From: Lepturacanthus savala
Taxonomy: Eukaryota > Chordata > Actinopteri > Scombriformes > Trichiuridae
Reading direction: 5' to 3'
Assembly: GCA_030544235.1 (NCBI GenBank)
Contig: CM060466.1
Location: 18,533,092-18,597,091, forward strand
DNA: 64,000 nucleotides
Shown here piece by piece: positions 13,171-25,181 of the stretch (positions are counted from its first letter, which is position 1; every line of letters starts with the position of its first letter). Under the pieces are notes generated by a model. That model worked only from the letters and a program-made list of their open reading frames with translations. It was not told where the DNA came from and made no database searches. The translations under genes were made by a program, and so were the position numbers.

Positions 13171-15606
13171 CAGCCACGGTTACTTTTGGCAGCATAAATT
13201 CACACACATGATTTTATTTTTGTTTCTTTAGCACACACACTGTGAAAGGCAACAGCTCTGCATTTGTGACATTCTTGGGGCCTCCCGAACCCTCCTTTTA
13301 ACAGATAAGTGAGCTGTGGCGCGTGGAGAGGGGCCTCATGGCTGCAGTTGGCACTGGACCTGTTACAAGTCTAGATAACACCAGGGGAGAAATCTGCCAA
13401 ACTCGATCCGCCGGCGTCACTCTCACGCGGCAGCGGCCGCCGATCAATCTGTCACACGGCTTGAAAAAGAGGAAAAAGAGTTGTGGTCAGCATGAGAGGC
13501 AGGAAACAGAGGGTGTTTTTGTGAGGGTGTGTGTGTGTGTGTGTGTGTGGGTGTGTGTGTATCGCAGGTCTCGACATATTTTTCAGGGGTTGTGTGGGGT
13601 GAGCAACATGGTTTTGGCATGAGTCAACAAATAGGGTCCTGGTTTCTGCAGCCGGTACAGTACATGAATGCAGGCTCACAGCTCAACCTGCTCCTTATGT
13701 TTCAGTTTGTTCCAACTCGTTTCTCAATATGTGGGTCGACGGCTGTATATAAACACCTCAACAAACAAGGAGTTAATTAAATCATAATTACAAAGGCAGT
13801 TTCCGTGGTAAGTTATTAATGTTATGTAGATGAATGTTAATTAGCGGCTTGTGTCAACTGAAGTACAGCAACTAAAACTGAAGCAACTACTGTACTTGAG
13901 ATAAAAAATTGATACTAAATAAACGATAAACAGTAATCTGTTCACTATATGTTGTGCTGAAAGGTGGATGAAGCATCCAAATGTCTGTCTTTTCAATCTT
14001 TGCACAGAAAATGACTAAGATCCAGAGTAGAACCACATGTCTTTATAACTGTCATGTACTGAATCTCTATGATGATAAAAACTGCTCAAAGAAGCTGAAC
14101 TTGAAACTGTCAGATGAAAGCAGAGATACAGAATATGAATGATAATTTCCATTTTTATCTCAAAACCCTAGTCTCATCATGACATGGACTTCTGTATAAA
14201 ACATATCTCACCTTTCCTTTGCCGGTTTGTCTTTTAGCCTCTTTCTACATATGGATTTTCAGTTTTGTTCATTTAATTTGCTTCTCTGTGACAGCTGGAT
14301 ATCGTCAAAACTGCCACGTTCACCTTTTGACCTTCATGCTTTTTTGAATCTTGACTAAAAAAAGATAAAAAAAAATGCCTCCTCAGTTTCCTTCAGTTGA
14401 TACACATAGCTGTGATGTTGACATACCTCCTTTGCAGAACTGAAACCATCAGATATGCTTCAGTGTTTCTCTGCTCTGTAATAACCCTGTTTTAATTTCC
14501 TGTCGATGGAGTTGATGTGTTAACCCCATGATGCATTGCAATAACTGAAATCTTAACGAGATAATGTTATGTATTTGGGTCAATTAGTCCAATATTGAGT
14601 GGAATTATTTTATTTTATTGGCTCATTGGCAGATAATTTTCTTTTAAAAATACATACAAATAATGAAATAAGCTAAATTATCTGCCTACGAAATAAGATA
14701 TGAAATACCATGAAAACCCAGAGATGTTGCAGAGAGATCGTAGCTAATGAGGCATTTCTATACAGTACAGCTCACATCCAAAGGAATGAGAGGGAGCGTT
14801 AGTGTGTGCCGAGCGCTCCCAGGCTCTTCTTCACTCTGCTCGTCTTTTCAGATAACGGCAGAGTGTGGAAGGCGAGGGCTGCTCGCTGCTTTTTCCAGGA
14901 TTTAGACCCAGCTGACAGGAATCACCTGATGGTCTTCTTTCATCTCTCTCGGTAGGCGCCTTCTCCCGGCCTCTCTCCTCCGGTACACGAGTCGATCGCC
15001 CCGCATCCGCTCTGCCTGTGTTTACATGTACTCTAATCATTTTATTAGAGGCAGTAGGGCAATATTTCAACTGTCAGATAAACCCCTTTTGAGTTATCTT
15101 ACTCGCATTAAGCTTGTAATCGCAGAGGCAGGACTCGATTAACAGAGCTGGATTACTTAAATTCCTTTTGGCACCTATGCAGCTTAGTGATTTCCTTCTC
15201 TAGGGAAAAATGTCATTGCTACCAGCTATAGCTGAAATGGCTGTTTTTTTTAATTATTATCGGGTAGCGGTCATGTTAAAAGTAATACTGCAAGTTACAG
15301 AGTTGGTCAAAGAAGCAACAATCACCGTTTCAGGTCTAATTAGAACTTATTTGTATAATGAAAAAATCCTTTAATCTTTAAACACATAGAGTTTATTGTG
15401 ATTTTGGGTTGCCTTAGAAGTTAAAGAGAGAAATCCTGTGAAATGATTCACAGTGAGATGTGTCAACAGACGATGTGTAATAATGTAATAAACTTTCATC
15501 TCAAATTTTCATGATCTGCCACATTATATCATAAAAGTCATGGACGCCATATGTAATGAACTTTGCAGCATTTTGCAATAATTTGTTACGCACTACCTCA
15601 GTTATT
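13170..15606. other. Non-coding; two small GC-rich patches
   Basis: Patches at 13310-13460 (including gcggccgc) and 14790-15020 stand out from AT-rich surroundings. They could be regulatory elements or a 5' UTR exon of mgat3, but I see no exon boundary that proves it. Confidence 0.5.
13527..13560. repeat. (GT)n microsatellite
   Basis: Seventeen GT-like units with one GG step. Confidence 0.93.
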
Positions 15607-15817
15607 GGTTCAGTGACAAATAATGAGAAAGTCCCAAACTTTTTCAAATACAGTTTTAAGAAGCATTCATCAGGTCTCTCTAAATGTACATTTTTTGATC
15701 ATGTTAATTTAAAAAGTCTATTTGTGTTTTTAAATTTTTAAAAACTTTTTAAAAGAATTAAAATATCTGGTACCATGTTTTTAAGGTTACACCACATGAC
15801 AGTTTTGGCATTGTCCC
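15607..15817 (-). mobile_element. MITE family A, short copy
   Basis: It runs from ggttcagtgacaaataatgagaaag through the shared cagttttaagaagcattcat and caggtctctc blocks, to ggttacaccacatgacagtt and the end near ttgtcccta. It has the same orientation as the 12664 copy, lacks the nested retroposon, and is diverged and slightly shortened. Confidence 0.75.
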
Positions 15818-18432
15818 TATTACAAAATGATGGTGATGCACTTTTTTGTAAATGTAATCATTTGGTGCATTATGTAATAAACCACCAAAATCTTAATTAG
15901 GAAGAACATCATACCATCAGCACAACATTGACTTAAAGCATACCAATATTGGTCAAACCTATCTACCTAACCAAAAAAACAATAAGCTATTCATACTTAG
16001 TGTTACTGACATGATCGTGGATTCTAGCTGACGGCCGTCCGGTGAATTTACTTCCTCGCTCCCAGCATTCACTGCTGCCTTGTTACTGTGGTTACAAAAT
16101 AAACACTGTACATAGAACTGTGTTTTCTAAAAAGAGGAGAAACACGTTTGTAGGGGCATAACATACAGTCATAAGCTCCTCACAGTCTGACATAGATTGT
16201 GGCCAGTTTTTATGATATTCATCTTGCATGCAGTAAATCTACAAGATCAATTTTGCAGCATAGTCTAAAGGCGCCGTTAATGTTCTTGACTGTTAACTGA
16301 CTGTATCTATCCAAATACATGTGATCCTGACATTAATCGTTGTGTTTATGTTCATCATCGTGTTTCTATTCATGTCGGGACACTCCACCACAAAGTTGCC
16401 CCCCCAAAAAAATCTTTGCAAGCACAATTAAAGACTTTTGAATATAAAAGAAATGCTAAATAAATGCACAACACAAGCACTGCTAAATGTAAAACAATGC
16501 GTTCCTTAATTGCTGAAAAATTATGACCCCCTCCCCCCATTGCTGTTTTCCAGTGGGCAGGGGCAGTGGCTAGGTTAGTCAGAAGAAACCAATCAAACTA
16601 ATACCCCCCTTACATTAATGAAATGGGATTTCCACCCCTGCACTCAGCTTTATTTCAGTATCGGTGACATGAGGCTACTGCAGATCCTGTTGTTGCCTCA
16701 TTCCAACTATTACACTTAATCTGTGTCCATAGTGGTGAAGTTGTTTGTGGTCATGAAAATGTGCCAAATGTTTCATAAATGGGAGCAACCCAGCCCGAGT
16801 AACCCCCCCCCATGCGCCACCATTCAACCCCGCTTCACTCTGTGATCTCTTCACACACACACACGCACACACACACACACACACACACAGCTTCTGGCTC
16901 TTTCTTTATTCAGCACTTCCACATTCAACCCTCCCCCACATCTCTCCCTCTCTGTGTGTGTTTCTATTTCTTTCTCCCCCCTCCTCCCTCTTCCCTCACT
17001 TACATCCACAACCACACATCTCGCTGCTGCGCTGTCACTAACCTTCCTCTTCTTATTCCCACTCGTGACTCCCCTCTAAAGCTGTCCTTTCACCTCTCTT
17101 TCTCCCCCATGCTTGTTTCTTTTTTTGGATTTCGCCTCTCTTCTTTCACCTCTCTAATCACTGCTGCTTCGCTCCCCCTCTCTCGCCTCTGATCACTCTT
17201 TCTCCTCGAGTGCCTCCATCGACCTGTAATTAAAAACAGTCACGCGGGTCGATCGAGCTGCGTTCAGGTGTAACGGCCGACTCATGTCCTCCTCCTCCTG
17301 TTTCTCAGCGTGGAGCCGATGTCCAGCTGCAGAACACTCTCCAGAAACCCCTGTTTGCCCGAGGATGAGGCGGTTAACCTGAACAACCTTTGCAAGAATT
17401 TAATTTCTGACAGCCAGATGAATATTGCGCATTGAAGTATCCTGTTACTCATAACACAGTAACAATTCTCGACACAATGGCACTATTCTCTGGCCTGATT
17501 CTGTGCGTTCAGCAATTACAGGCTGGACCGTAGACTAATGGAAAGACCATCGGGATTAACCAGAGCCAAAATGGAACCTTTCTAATGGCTTCCACCTTCC
17601 TGTTTCCGTAACAACAATGGACGAAGTAGCCACCCAGACAATAGGAGTGTGTCAGCAAGTCCCTCAGCCTGTTGTTACATGTAGTGGGGTTTTTTGGAGT
17701 TGACCTACTTAAGTAAATCCCAGGCATGGTGCAATTGGGCTCAATTTACATGTAAGCTATGTTGACTGGTGCGTCAACGATTGCTGTTTCTGACCCCGGG
17801 TTGGCTTTGAACTTGAGAGGATGCTGCAGATTGAAGGGAGCAAAAAAAAAAAAAAACAGATGAAAGGATGCGGTGAGTACGAGCAGGTGCCCCTTTCACA
17901 AAGGCTGGCTGCCACTGGGATGTGTGCACACATGGGTTAAACAAAGGAATGGCGAGCATCACGGGGGGAAACCATCGTGTCTGCTGCCATTTAGTTTTCC
18001 TCCCACACAGATAAACATAACGGGGCCTGTAGTTTTCAGCAGGTAGAGCTCACTGCCGCTCAGACCCCTGGAGAGACCGCTGTCACTCCTGCTAACTCTC
18101 TATCATACTCTCACACAGAGTAAAAAAAAACTAATTACTTACACGCAAATAGAAGCAGAAGTCATTGCAGGAAGCAATTCTCAGTTCAGCAGGCATCCGG
18201 GAGGGAAGAGAGGTAGGACGCGGAGGTAGGAGAGGAGTGGAAAAAACACAGAGAGGGAGAGAGAGAATTGGTGTTTTCATCCTGTCTTGGAAATAATGAC
18301 ACGCCTGGGGAAGGGATTGCAATGAGGAGAGAATCTTTGTTTACTGTCAAGATGATCTGCATAGCCCTGTCATTACAACTGATGTTATACAAACACTCAG
18401 AGCTACTAACAGTAGCAGAGATGTAGCATTTT
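15818..18432. other. Non-coding with a pyrimidine-rich tract
   Basis: A CT-rich region lies at 16890-17210. A good-looking acceptor (cctcctgtttctcag ending 17308) has no convincing donor downstream. No gene recognised. Confidence 0.5.
16852..16889. repeat. (CA)n microsatellite
   Basis: About eighteen CA units with one CG step, next to a long pyrimidine-rich stretch (16890-17200). Confidence 0.95.
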
Positions 18433-18440
18433 AGCTTCTA

Positions 18441-19019
18441 TAGGGGATGGGCCATATGGACGTAATGAAATGTCACAATATTTTTATTTATTTTTTTTTT
18501 TTACCAACCAATAGTACCAATATTGTGACAATTTTGTATCTGTTGCTGCTTTCTCAAAAAAACAAAAGACAATGAGATTTTGAATAAATTACCACCAGTA
18601 ATGGACTTAGAGGATAAAGGCAAATACTACAAGAGCTAGAACAGTCACTTACAGACTGTAATGCAGCCTTTAACCCTCAATTGCATAGTGTTGCAAGTAT
18701 TACTTTATCTTCATTTTTCTAAAAAGCTGTGATATAAAATCTGTTTTTACAGGTAGGTATGAAAAGGGGGCTTTTATTTTGAAGGACATACAATGTATGA
18801 GGTCACATGACCAGGATATCGTGTTTTCCTTGGTTGTCTTTTATTCAGAAGTTAAATAAATGTATTTAATGAGTTAGGTTAATTAAATAAAAAAATAACT
18901 ATAATAATATAATAATAATTTTTTCTGTGCTAAAAAATAAATATTATGATATCCAAAATCCAAAACATCTAGTCTCGATCATAATATTGATATAATCTCT
19001 GTATATATTGTCCATCTCT
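18441..19019. mobile_element. hAT-like non-autonomous element with 8-bp target duplication
   Basis: AGCTTCTA is duplicated at 18433-18440 and 19020-19027. The enclosed 579 bases begin TAGGGGATGGGCCATAT and end, on the minus strand, AGAGATGGACAATAT, a short imperfect inverted repeat. An 8-bp duplication and AGRGATGGRC-like ends suggest a hAT relic. There is no transposase coding. Part of the piggyBac-like repeat is embedded at 18674 to about 18825, so insertions are nested. Confidence 0.65.
18674..18825 (+). mobile_element. Partial copy of the piggyBac-like MITE
   Basis: After TTAA (18670-18673) comes CCCTCAATTGCATAGTGTTGC, then cttcatttttctaaaa, a gtttttacag block and gaaaagggggcttttatttt, ending near gaggtcacatgacca. 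This is the minus-strand right end of the element at 49863-50407 in the same order. No second terminus or closing TTAA is evident, so the copy is truncated or its other half is lost. Confidence 0.7.
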
Positions 19020-19027
19020 AGCTTCTA

Positions 19028-20267
19028 ATGGAGTCGAGGTGTGTTGTTGTAGCTAAAACCGGTGGATGGATGCAGTGGTTGATTAAAGGAGTCAATCACT
19101 ACACTACTACTGTGTAGGATTGCTTTTAAAGAGAGCTGTGTTCATTAGCACTGCTGCACAGTGATTTGTACGGAGCAGGGAGTTGTAGGATATTGGGAAG
19201 AGCAGCACTATGAGCTGTTGTAGTGAAGGGAAGTTTTCCCCTTAGGCCGAAGGTGTATAATTGGCTTAGCTTTTTAATTTGGTGTTCAGTCAACTAGAAA
19301 CAGCGATTCTTATTAACTTTTTAGGATAAAGAATATCGTCTTTATCCCTGAAAAAAATCACTTCAGTACATGGCTTTTTAACTGTGACTACCTTCATCAA
19401 ATATGTATGATATCTTATATAATGTTAGCTGACAAGGCTGCAAAAGTAAATTATGGGAAGTGTTATTTAGTATTTACACCTCATTTCGAATTCAATGCGC
19501 ACAGATGAAGCCTGATCTGACTTTCAAAAAAGGCTGACCCCTGAAAGATGCAAATTTAAGTTTTCTAGTTTTAGAAAACTAGAGAGTTTTAGTTATTAAT
19601 GTTTTTCATAGAGCTAAAAGTTAGAAGAAATCGTTCTTGACTTTGGAATTAGTAGTTTGACAAAATAATCCAGACACAAAGTCCTTAAACTTGCTTTAAT
19701 CCAGAACTTTCAACCATCTGACAGCCTTCACCAACAGATGCCTCGGTTGAAATGAAATGTTTTTAAAGCTTTTAAAGTTAAGGCTGCTACACAATTTGTT
19801 TCATTTAATTTAAACTCAACCAGACTGTTAGTTATGAGCCAATTAAAAACAGGCACAGCATAAAGAAGCTAAACTTTTTAGATATACGTACAATATACAG
19901 GTGTGAATAAACTTGGCATTTATGTGGTCAAAAGAAAATTCAATGTTCACTTTTTAGTTGTGAGAATGATTTCCAGTTTTAAGACTGAATACTAGTTACT
20001 AGTTAGTTAGTTATTGTGTCATGTACATAGTGCCCAGCCCACGTGGACTTAAAGACACCAAGAGACAGTTACAGTCATGACCTATTGTCAAATATAAATA
20101 ATATCTAAAAGATTAGATTACAGTCCAAACAAAAAAACTCTTCTCCATTTCTCATGCTGTGCAAATAAATCAGCCAAACAGCAAGGTTCACTTCCTGAAT
20201 CATAGGACTTTTTTTGTTTTGTTTTGTTTTTCGAATTCTTCCAGAAAAAATCCTCAGAAATTTAACT
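19028..20267. other. Non-coding, no gene seen
   Basis: AT-rich unique sequence with small local palindromes (for example agttttctagttttagaaaact-like at about 19560). Nothing else. Confidence 0.6.
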
Positions 20268-20575
20268 ACATAGTGCCTCTAGTGGTGAAGTTGCAGATTG
20301 CAACAATTCAGTACCCCAAGCATTTAGGAGAAACTACAGGGGCATTAAAAAATTAAAAAAAACAAAAACAAAAGGCCATCTCGAGAGCCATTGGTTTGTC
20401 CATTCTGGATTACTGTAGCAACATGGTTTTGCGAAGGGATGGGATTCACACAAGAAGACCTGCTCTCCATTTAGATAAAAATAATCATATTTTGATTGAA
20501 TCCTATACTTATCAATATTATATTCCATTTCTGCCCAGTGTGTTTTCACTAGATGCTGCTTAATGCTGCTAAATC
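20268..20575 (+). repeat. Common teleost dispersed repeat
   Basis: It contains agtgcctctagtggtgaagt, agagccattggtttgtcc, attctggattactgtagcaa and atattatattccatttctgc in that order, a combination I recall from many fish loci. A short poly(A)-rich insertion (about 20346-20372) interrupts it. The class is unknown to me. Confidence 0.6.
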
Positions 20576-21324
20576 TCAGCAACCGTGCCTTTATGGTTCA
20601 TGGTTTTAAGGGAAAACAGTAAACCTGCCTGTGTCTATGACTGCAACTACTCTACAGATTCGGACTGGACAAAATGTTCTACTTCTCTACAAGATTCATG
20701 ATGACCTGCTAAGAGTACAGTAAGAGCACAAAATGGACCCATACAATGAAACCAGTAACGTCATCGCCTGAACAACAAAGTTTTTTGAACAGGACAACAG
20801 ACTGGAAATTGTAGCAGTTTTCTAGAACATGTGACATTTAAGTGGAAGCAGAGTGAAGGAAGGCCCATGCCAATAAGAGCCACATCGCAGAGTGAAAATC
20901 TATTAACAGAAAATGGTGTCAGGAATGCTGAGGCGAGATCAGGGATCTGAACACATCTTTGCTGCGTGTCTGAACTGCTGGATTTGGAAGGAGAAATTTG
21001 GAACAAAAGTAAGGAAGGATGTGAACGGAGAGAATGGCTGAATCAGCTGTGATCAAGGAAATGTTCAGCTGAGCGAGGCTTTATTGTCCCTGAGGTACAA
21101 TGACTGTGCTGTTTTTACAATCCACAGACAACAAACAATGTACAAGTACATGAATCTGAAACACAAACTCATTACTGCTGAAGCGTGTGTACTATCTTTG
21201 GTCTTTCAACCTGTGTGTAAAGTCACATGCAAAGAACCTGTTATCTGAGCTCTCCCTTAACAAACAGGTCAGTTCTCTTAAAAATATTTAGTCAGATAAG
21301 AGCCATTCCCTGTTCCAGTTCTGT
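20576..21324. other. Non-coding, no gene seen
   Basis: Unique sequence between a dispersed repeat and a LINE remnant. It may contain decayed LINE DNA, but I could not align it. Confidence 0.5.
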
Positions 21325-21845
21325 CTTGCCATGATATGGAAAAAGTAATTCATGACTTCATTACATCATGACTGGACTATTGCAATTCCCTGTAATCATG
21401 CCTTCTCCGGTCTTCAATAACTCGCCTCAATGGTCCCAAATGCAGCTGCAAGGATGTTACCTGGTTACCATTCCAATAGCCTTTCTTCATTAGCTCCCTG
21501 TTCATTTTAGAATTCAATTTATGATTGATTGATTTCAAGACTATTAATGGTTAGGCTCCATCTTATATCACAGGCCTTATTCGTTGGCACTCTGCTCCCA
21601 GGTCTCTGTTCGCACAGGATCAGACATTGCATCATGGTGTGAAGGTATTCGTGTGTTTAGAAAGAAGACCTGCATTCTCCACGCACTGCCTGATCCTTTG
21701 TGGATCCAGCTTACCAGTCTGCCAACACATCACTCTCTTGTAAGCCACATAGTACTCACAGTTACTGCTTCACCACCGTGGAACCAGCTGCTGTAAGATG
21801 AGGTCCCTGCACCTCATTTTTAAATGCAGGCTAAACATACATTTT
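21325..21845 (+). pseudogene. Degenerate 3' end of a LINE ORF2
   Basis: With stops and frameshifts ignored, the + strand reads MEKVIHDFITS-LDYCNSL near 21338-21390, then NAAARM-like and SSLAP-like segments, a PSYIT-like segment near 21560, and PPWNQLL near 21775-21796. These fit the C-terminal region downstream of the reverse transcriptase in fish LINEs (consensus EKVIHAFITSRLDYCNSL...APKLWNSLP). Several in-frame stops show it is dead. Which LINE clade it belongs to cannot be settled by eye. Confidence 0.75.
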
Positions 21846-21959
21846 TATTCACTGGCCTTTCTGGTCCACTAATCTTTTGGTCCAGAGTCATGTCAAGTCA
21901 ATGCCCCTTTTAAATGATGTTTTCAAGTTGTCCATCTGGGGAGGGAATTTCTTCAAAGT

Positions 21960-22135
21960 TGGCTGAAATGTCTATTTGGACTCGAATTGATTAGAATTTT
22001 GTTTTCAAAGGTCAAGGTCACTGTAACTTGTTTTTGCCATAATTCAAGAATTCCTGGACTATGATTATTATGAAAAAAGATTCACACAAATGTCTAATAG
22101 GACAATAGGATAAGTGATGATATTTGACTGTGACA
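21960..22135. repeat. Dispersed repeat with tandem nuclear-receptor half sites
   Basis: caaaggtcaaggtcactgta (22006-22025), then gccataattcaagaattc and cacaaatgtctaataggaca resemble a fish repeat I remember. The core has two AGGTCA half sites directly joined (22009-22020). It directly follows the LINE remnant. Confidence 0.5.
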
Positions 22136-24952
22136 AGATACTTTAAAGTCATGGGCAATCATCAAGAAGTGGGTCTTAACACAGTAGGATTTTTTTTTTT
22201 GCTTAATCCCTATAAAGGTCTAAGATTCAGGATATCTCTAGTTCTGGTGGGTTCCTTTACATATTTCTTATTCTTGTTGTATATTTTCATATTAAATCCA
22301 GGAGAAAGTATTACTGCTTTATCCTGACAACTAAATAAACAGTGTAATGATAATAGATACAATCCCCTGTGGATGAGGCAATATAAAAAAATAAATAAAA
22401 CACCTGTATTGGCCTGTTATTATATCATAATCCCTGCGGGCCTGACATTATTATCTTCAATAATGCCGGAGCAAAGTGGTAATGTGCTTTATTTGCATTC
22501 ATTAAAAAACAATGATATTTGAGTCACATTATTTAGGAATGAAAGGTTGTAATTGACTTTATACACCAGTATTAAAATAATAAATTCAACATAAGACATC
22601 AAAACAATAAGTAGCAGGTAGTTTAGTAAATTTCACGATACAACCCTGAGGTTAAGAGAATATTCGTTTTTTTAATGTTCTTAAGACGGCACGTTTCTTA
22701 TCATCCATTCACTAGTATTCACAGCGGCTCTGCGTCTGGACAGGTAGTAGTGAGAGTAGATGGGGATGGATAGTGGGGGAGAGACAGAGAAATGTACCAT
22801 CAACACTCGTCTCCACCTCTACTGCAGAAAACCAACTGGGGAACGAGAGGGAGACCTCACGGACCACTACCGAGCTGAAATATAGATGAGGTCGGAGGAA
22901 TGGAGGCGCTCCCCTGGCTTTTCCCATCCTCACATCATGTGCTCTCACACACACACACACCTGCACACACACCAAATCACAACTGCTAGGCCCAAACGAT
23001 ATTCCACACATGCACAAAACCCTCTCAGAGGCACATTCTCACTGCAGCACCAGCTCCTTTCCCTTCCCCCTATTCATGTACACCTAAACTTTAGACGTTC
23101 ACACTCACACATACACCTTCTGGGGCCCTCAACACGCCTGCATTATTGAAACCCTCTTAGCACACTGGCTTTTTCCTGACATCAGAATCACCGAATCAGC
23201 AGCGCGTAGAAGCTCGAGAAGAAGAGCTGAATTTTCTGCAAAAGACAAGAAAAAGAGAAGTTGTGTTTTTTCCAATACGCTGCCATTAGAGAGGGACGAG
23301 AAATGTAGAGGCTCTCTATACTGCAGCTGGGAGGAAATGAGAGGCACGATGTGATACTGCTGCTACTGGTGAAATGAGAGAAGCAGTTTCGGAATCTGCT
23401 TCTACTTTACTTTTCAGTACCACAATGCAAAAGTCTTCAGTTGTTCTGGTGGTCAACCTGGGCTCAAGCCAGAGAGACAAAAACAAAAGCTCAGTGTCAA
23501 ATACATTTAAAAATGATCCAGACACAGCATGGACTGGCGTATTCTCATCAAACACTCCATATATAGCATCTTATGGAATGTTACTCACTTTTTTCATGCA
23601 TAATGCTACGCAAGTCCAGCAAACACAAGCGGTCAACTGCCCCTGCAGTGGAAAACCTCAAGCAAGATGGCTGACATGTGTTATCTGTCTTAACTATCTT
23701 AAAATGTGATAAAAAAAAAAAAGTTCACAATATGGTCTGGTTTAATTGCAGTAAAAATGTCTGGTTAAAAGTCCCTACATAACTAGTATTAACCATTATA
23801 ACTGGTCTCATTTTGTAGGATAGTATATACGAATTAGTGCACTGTTTTTCCTATGAATACCTATGAACAATGAATGAGAACAGCCCGAGCAGATACAGTA
23901 GGTTTAGTATGATTTCAGGAGCAACCAATCAAACAGGTAGCTAAATGGATCCAGCGAAATACACTAATGCACTGGTATTACAGGCATGGATGTAGGAGGA
24001 AACCTACTTTTTTTTGTACAGGCTGATATATTCAGTACCTTATCATGTGTAAATAACACTCGTGATAACTGTTAGTTTCAGTTCCAATCTTGCACTGCTA
24101 ACTGTAGCTTGACTTTGAATGGTGGGACAGGAAAAAGCTATTGTGTGATTTAATAAAAGGAAAATATGACTTTTGGGGAAAAAAATTTACAGTCCTGCTG
24201 TTAAAAAAGGGTGATGGAATTTAGTTTTACCCCAAGGCCATATGAGGAACAGCAGAAGAGTCACAAATGTGCAGTGGAGGCTTTTGTTGCTGTGTATGTG
24301 GTATACCTGGTGACACACAACATCAATGGAAATATTTGCATTTGACACATTTGGTTGAGGGAGTGTTAGATTTAAAGGGGAAGTGCAGCAAATCCACCCC
24401 AGTGTGTGGCGATGTTGGTGACTGCCTGGATGAAGAGTCACCTTCTCACAGTTTTTCCAGTGAAGCATGCTTTTTTTTTGCTAATGGAAGAACCATCTAT
24501 GGTGTAAGAAAATGAGCTGTGGCACGACCAAGAGTGGGAAACTGCACTCAGTAATACATGGTGAGAGATTTACTTTTATACTGTGACATTGGAAGGATCA
24601 GGCTCATAAAAGTTTGTGACCGAAGCATTTCATTCTGAAACACAATCCATCTTGTGAAGAAGTCACCACCTGATGTTCAAGACTTTATATTTTTAAAGAA
24701 AGTGTTTTTATTCAGTATGTTTCAATTTAGTGATGGTGCTTTTTTGTCAGATTAGGAGTTGCACATTTCAAATGGGTTTTGAAATAAAATCCCAAATCCA
24801 GCTAGGTCTGTATGAACATTTGGTTTATTTTGTCGTGGAGAATCCAGAGATCCATTTATATCCTGTCAAAACCCACCTATTCTGACCAGTTCTACGCCTA
24901 TGGCAACATATTCTTATTGCAAACCCAAAGATATTGGGTTATGAAGAGTTCT
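22136..24952. other. Non-coding, no gene seen
   Basis: Contains a short CA-rich stretch (22945-22975). No exon or mobile element recognised. Confidence 0.55.
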
Positions 24953-25181
24953 AGATCTCTTCAACACAACTCTGGATCAACACAATTCCGGATCAACAAA
25001 CTCCGGATCAACACAACTCCTGATCAACAGTGCTCTGGATTAATATAACTCTGGATCTACTCAACTCTGGATCACCTCAATTCTGGATTCTCTTCATCAA
25101 CTCAACTTGTAGATCCACAAACTCCAGATCAACACAACTCCAGATAAACCGGATAAACACAACTCTGTATCAACACAACTC
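24953..25181 (+). repeat. Degenerate 16-bp minisatellite
   Basis: About fourteen imperfect units of ctctggatcaacacaa occur, mostly 16 bases long with occasional 15-base units and substitutions such as ggatctactcaa and ggatcacctcaa. The short reading frames across it simply follow the repeat. Confidence 0.85.
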
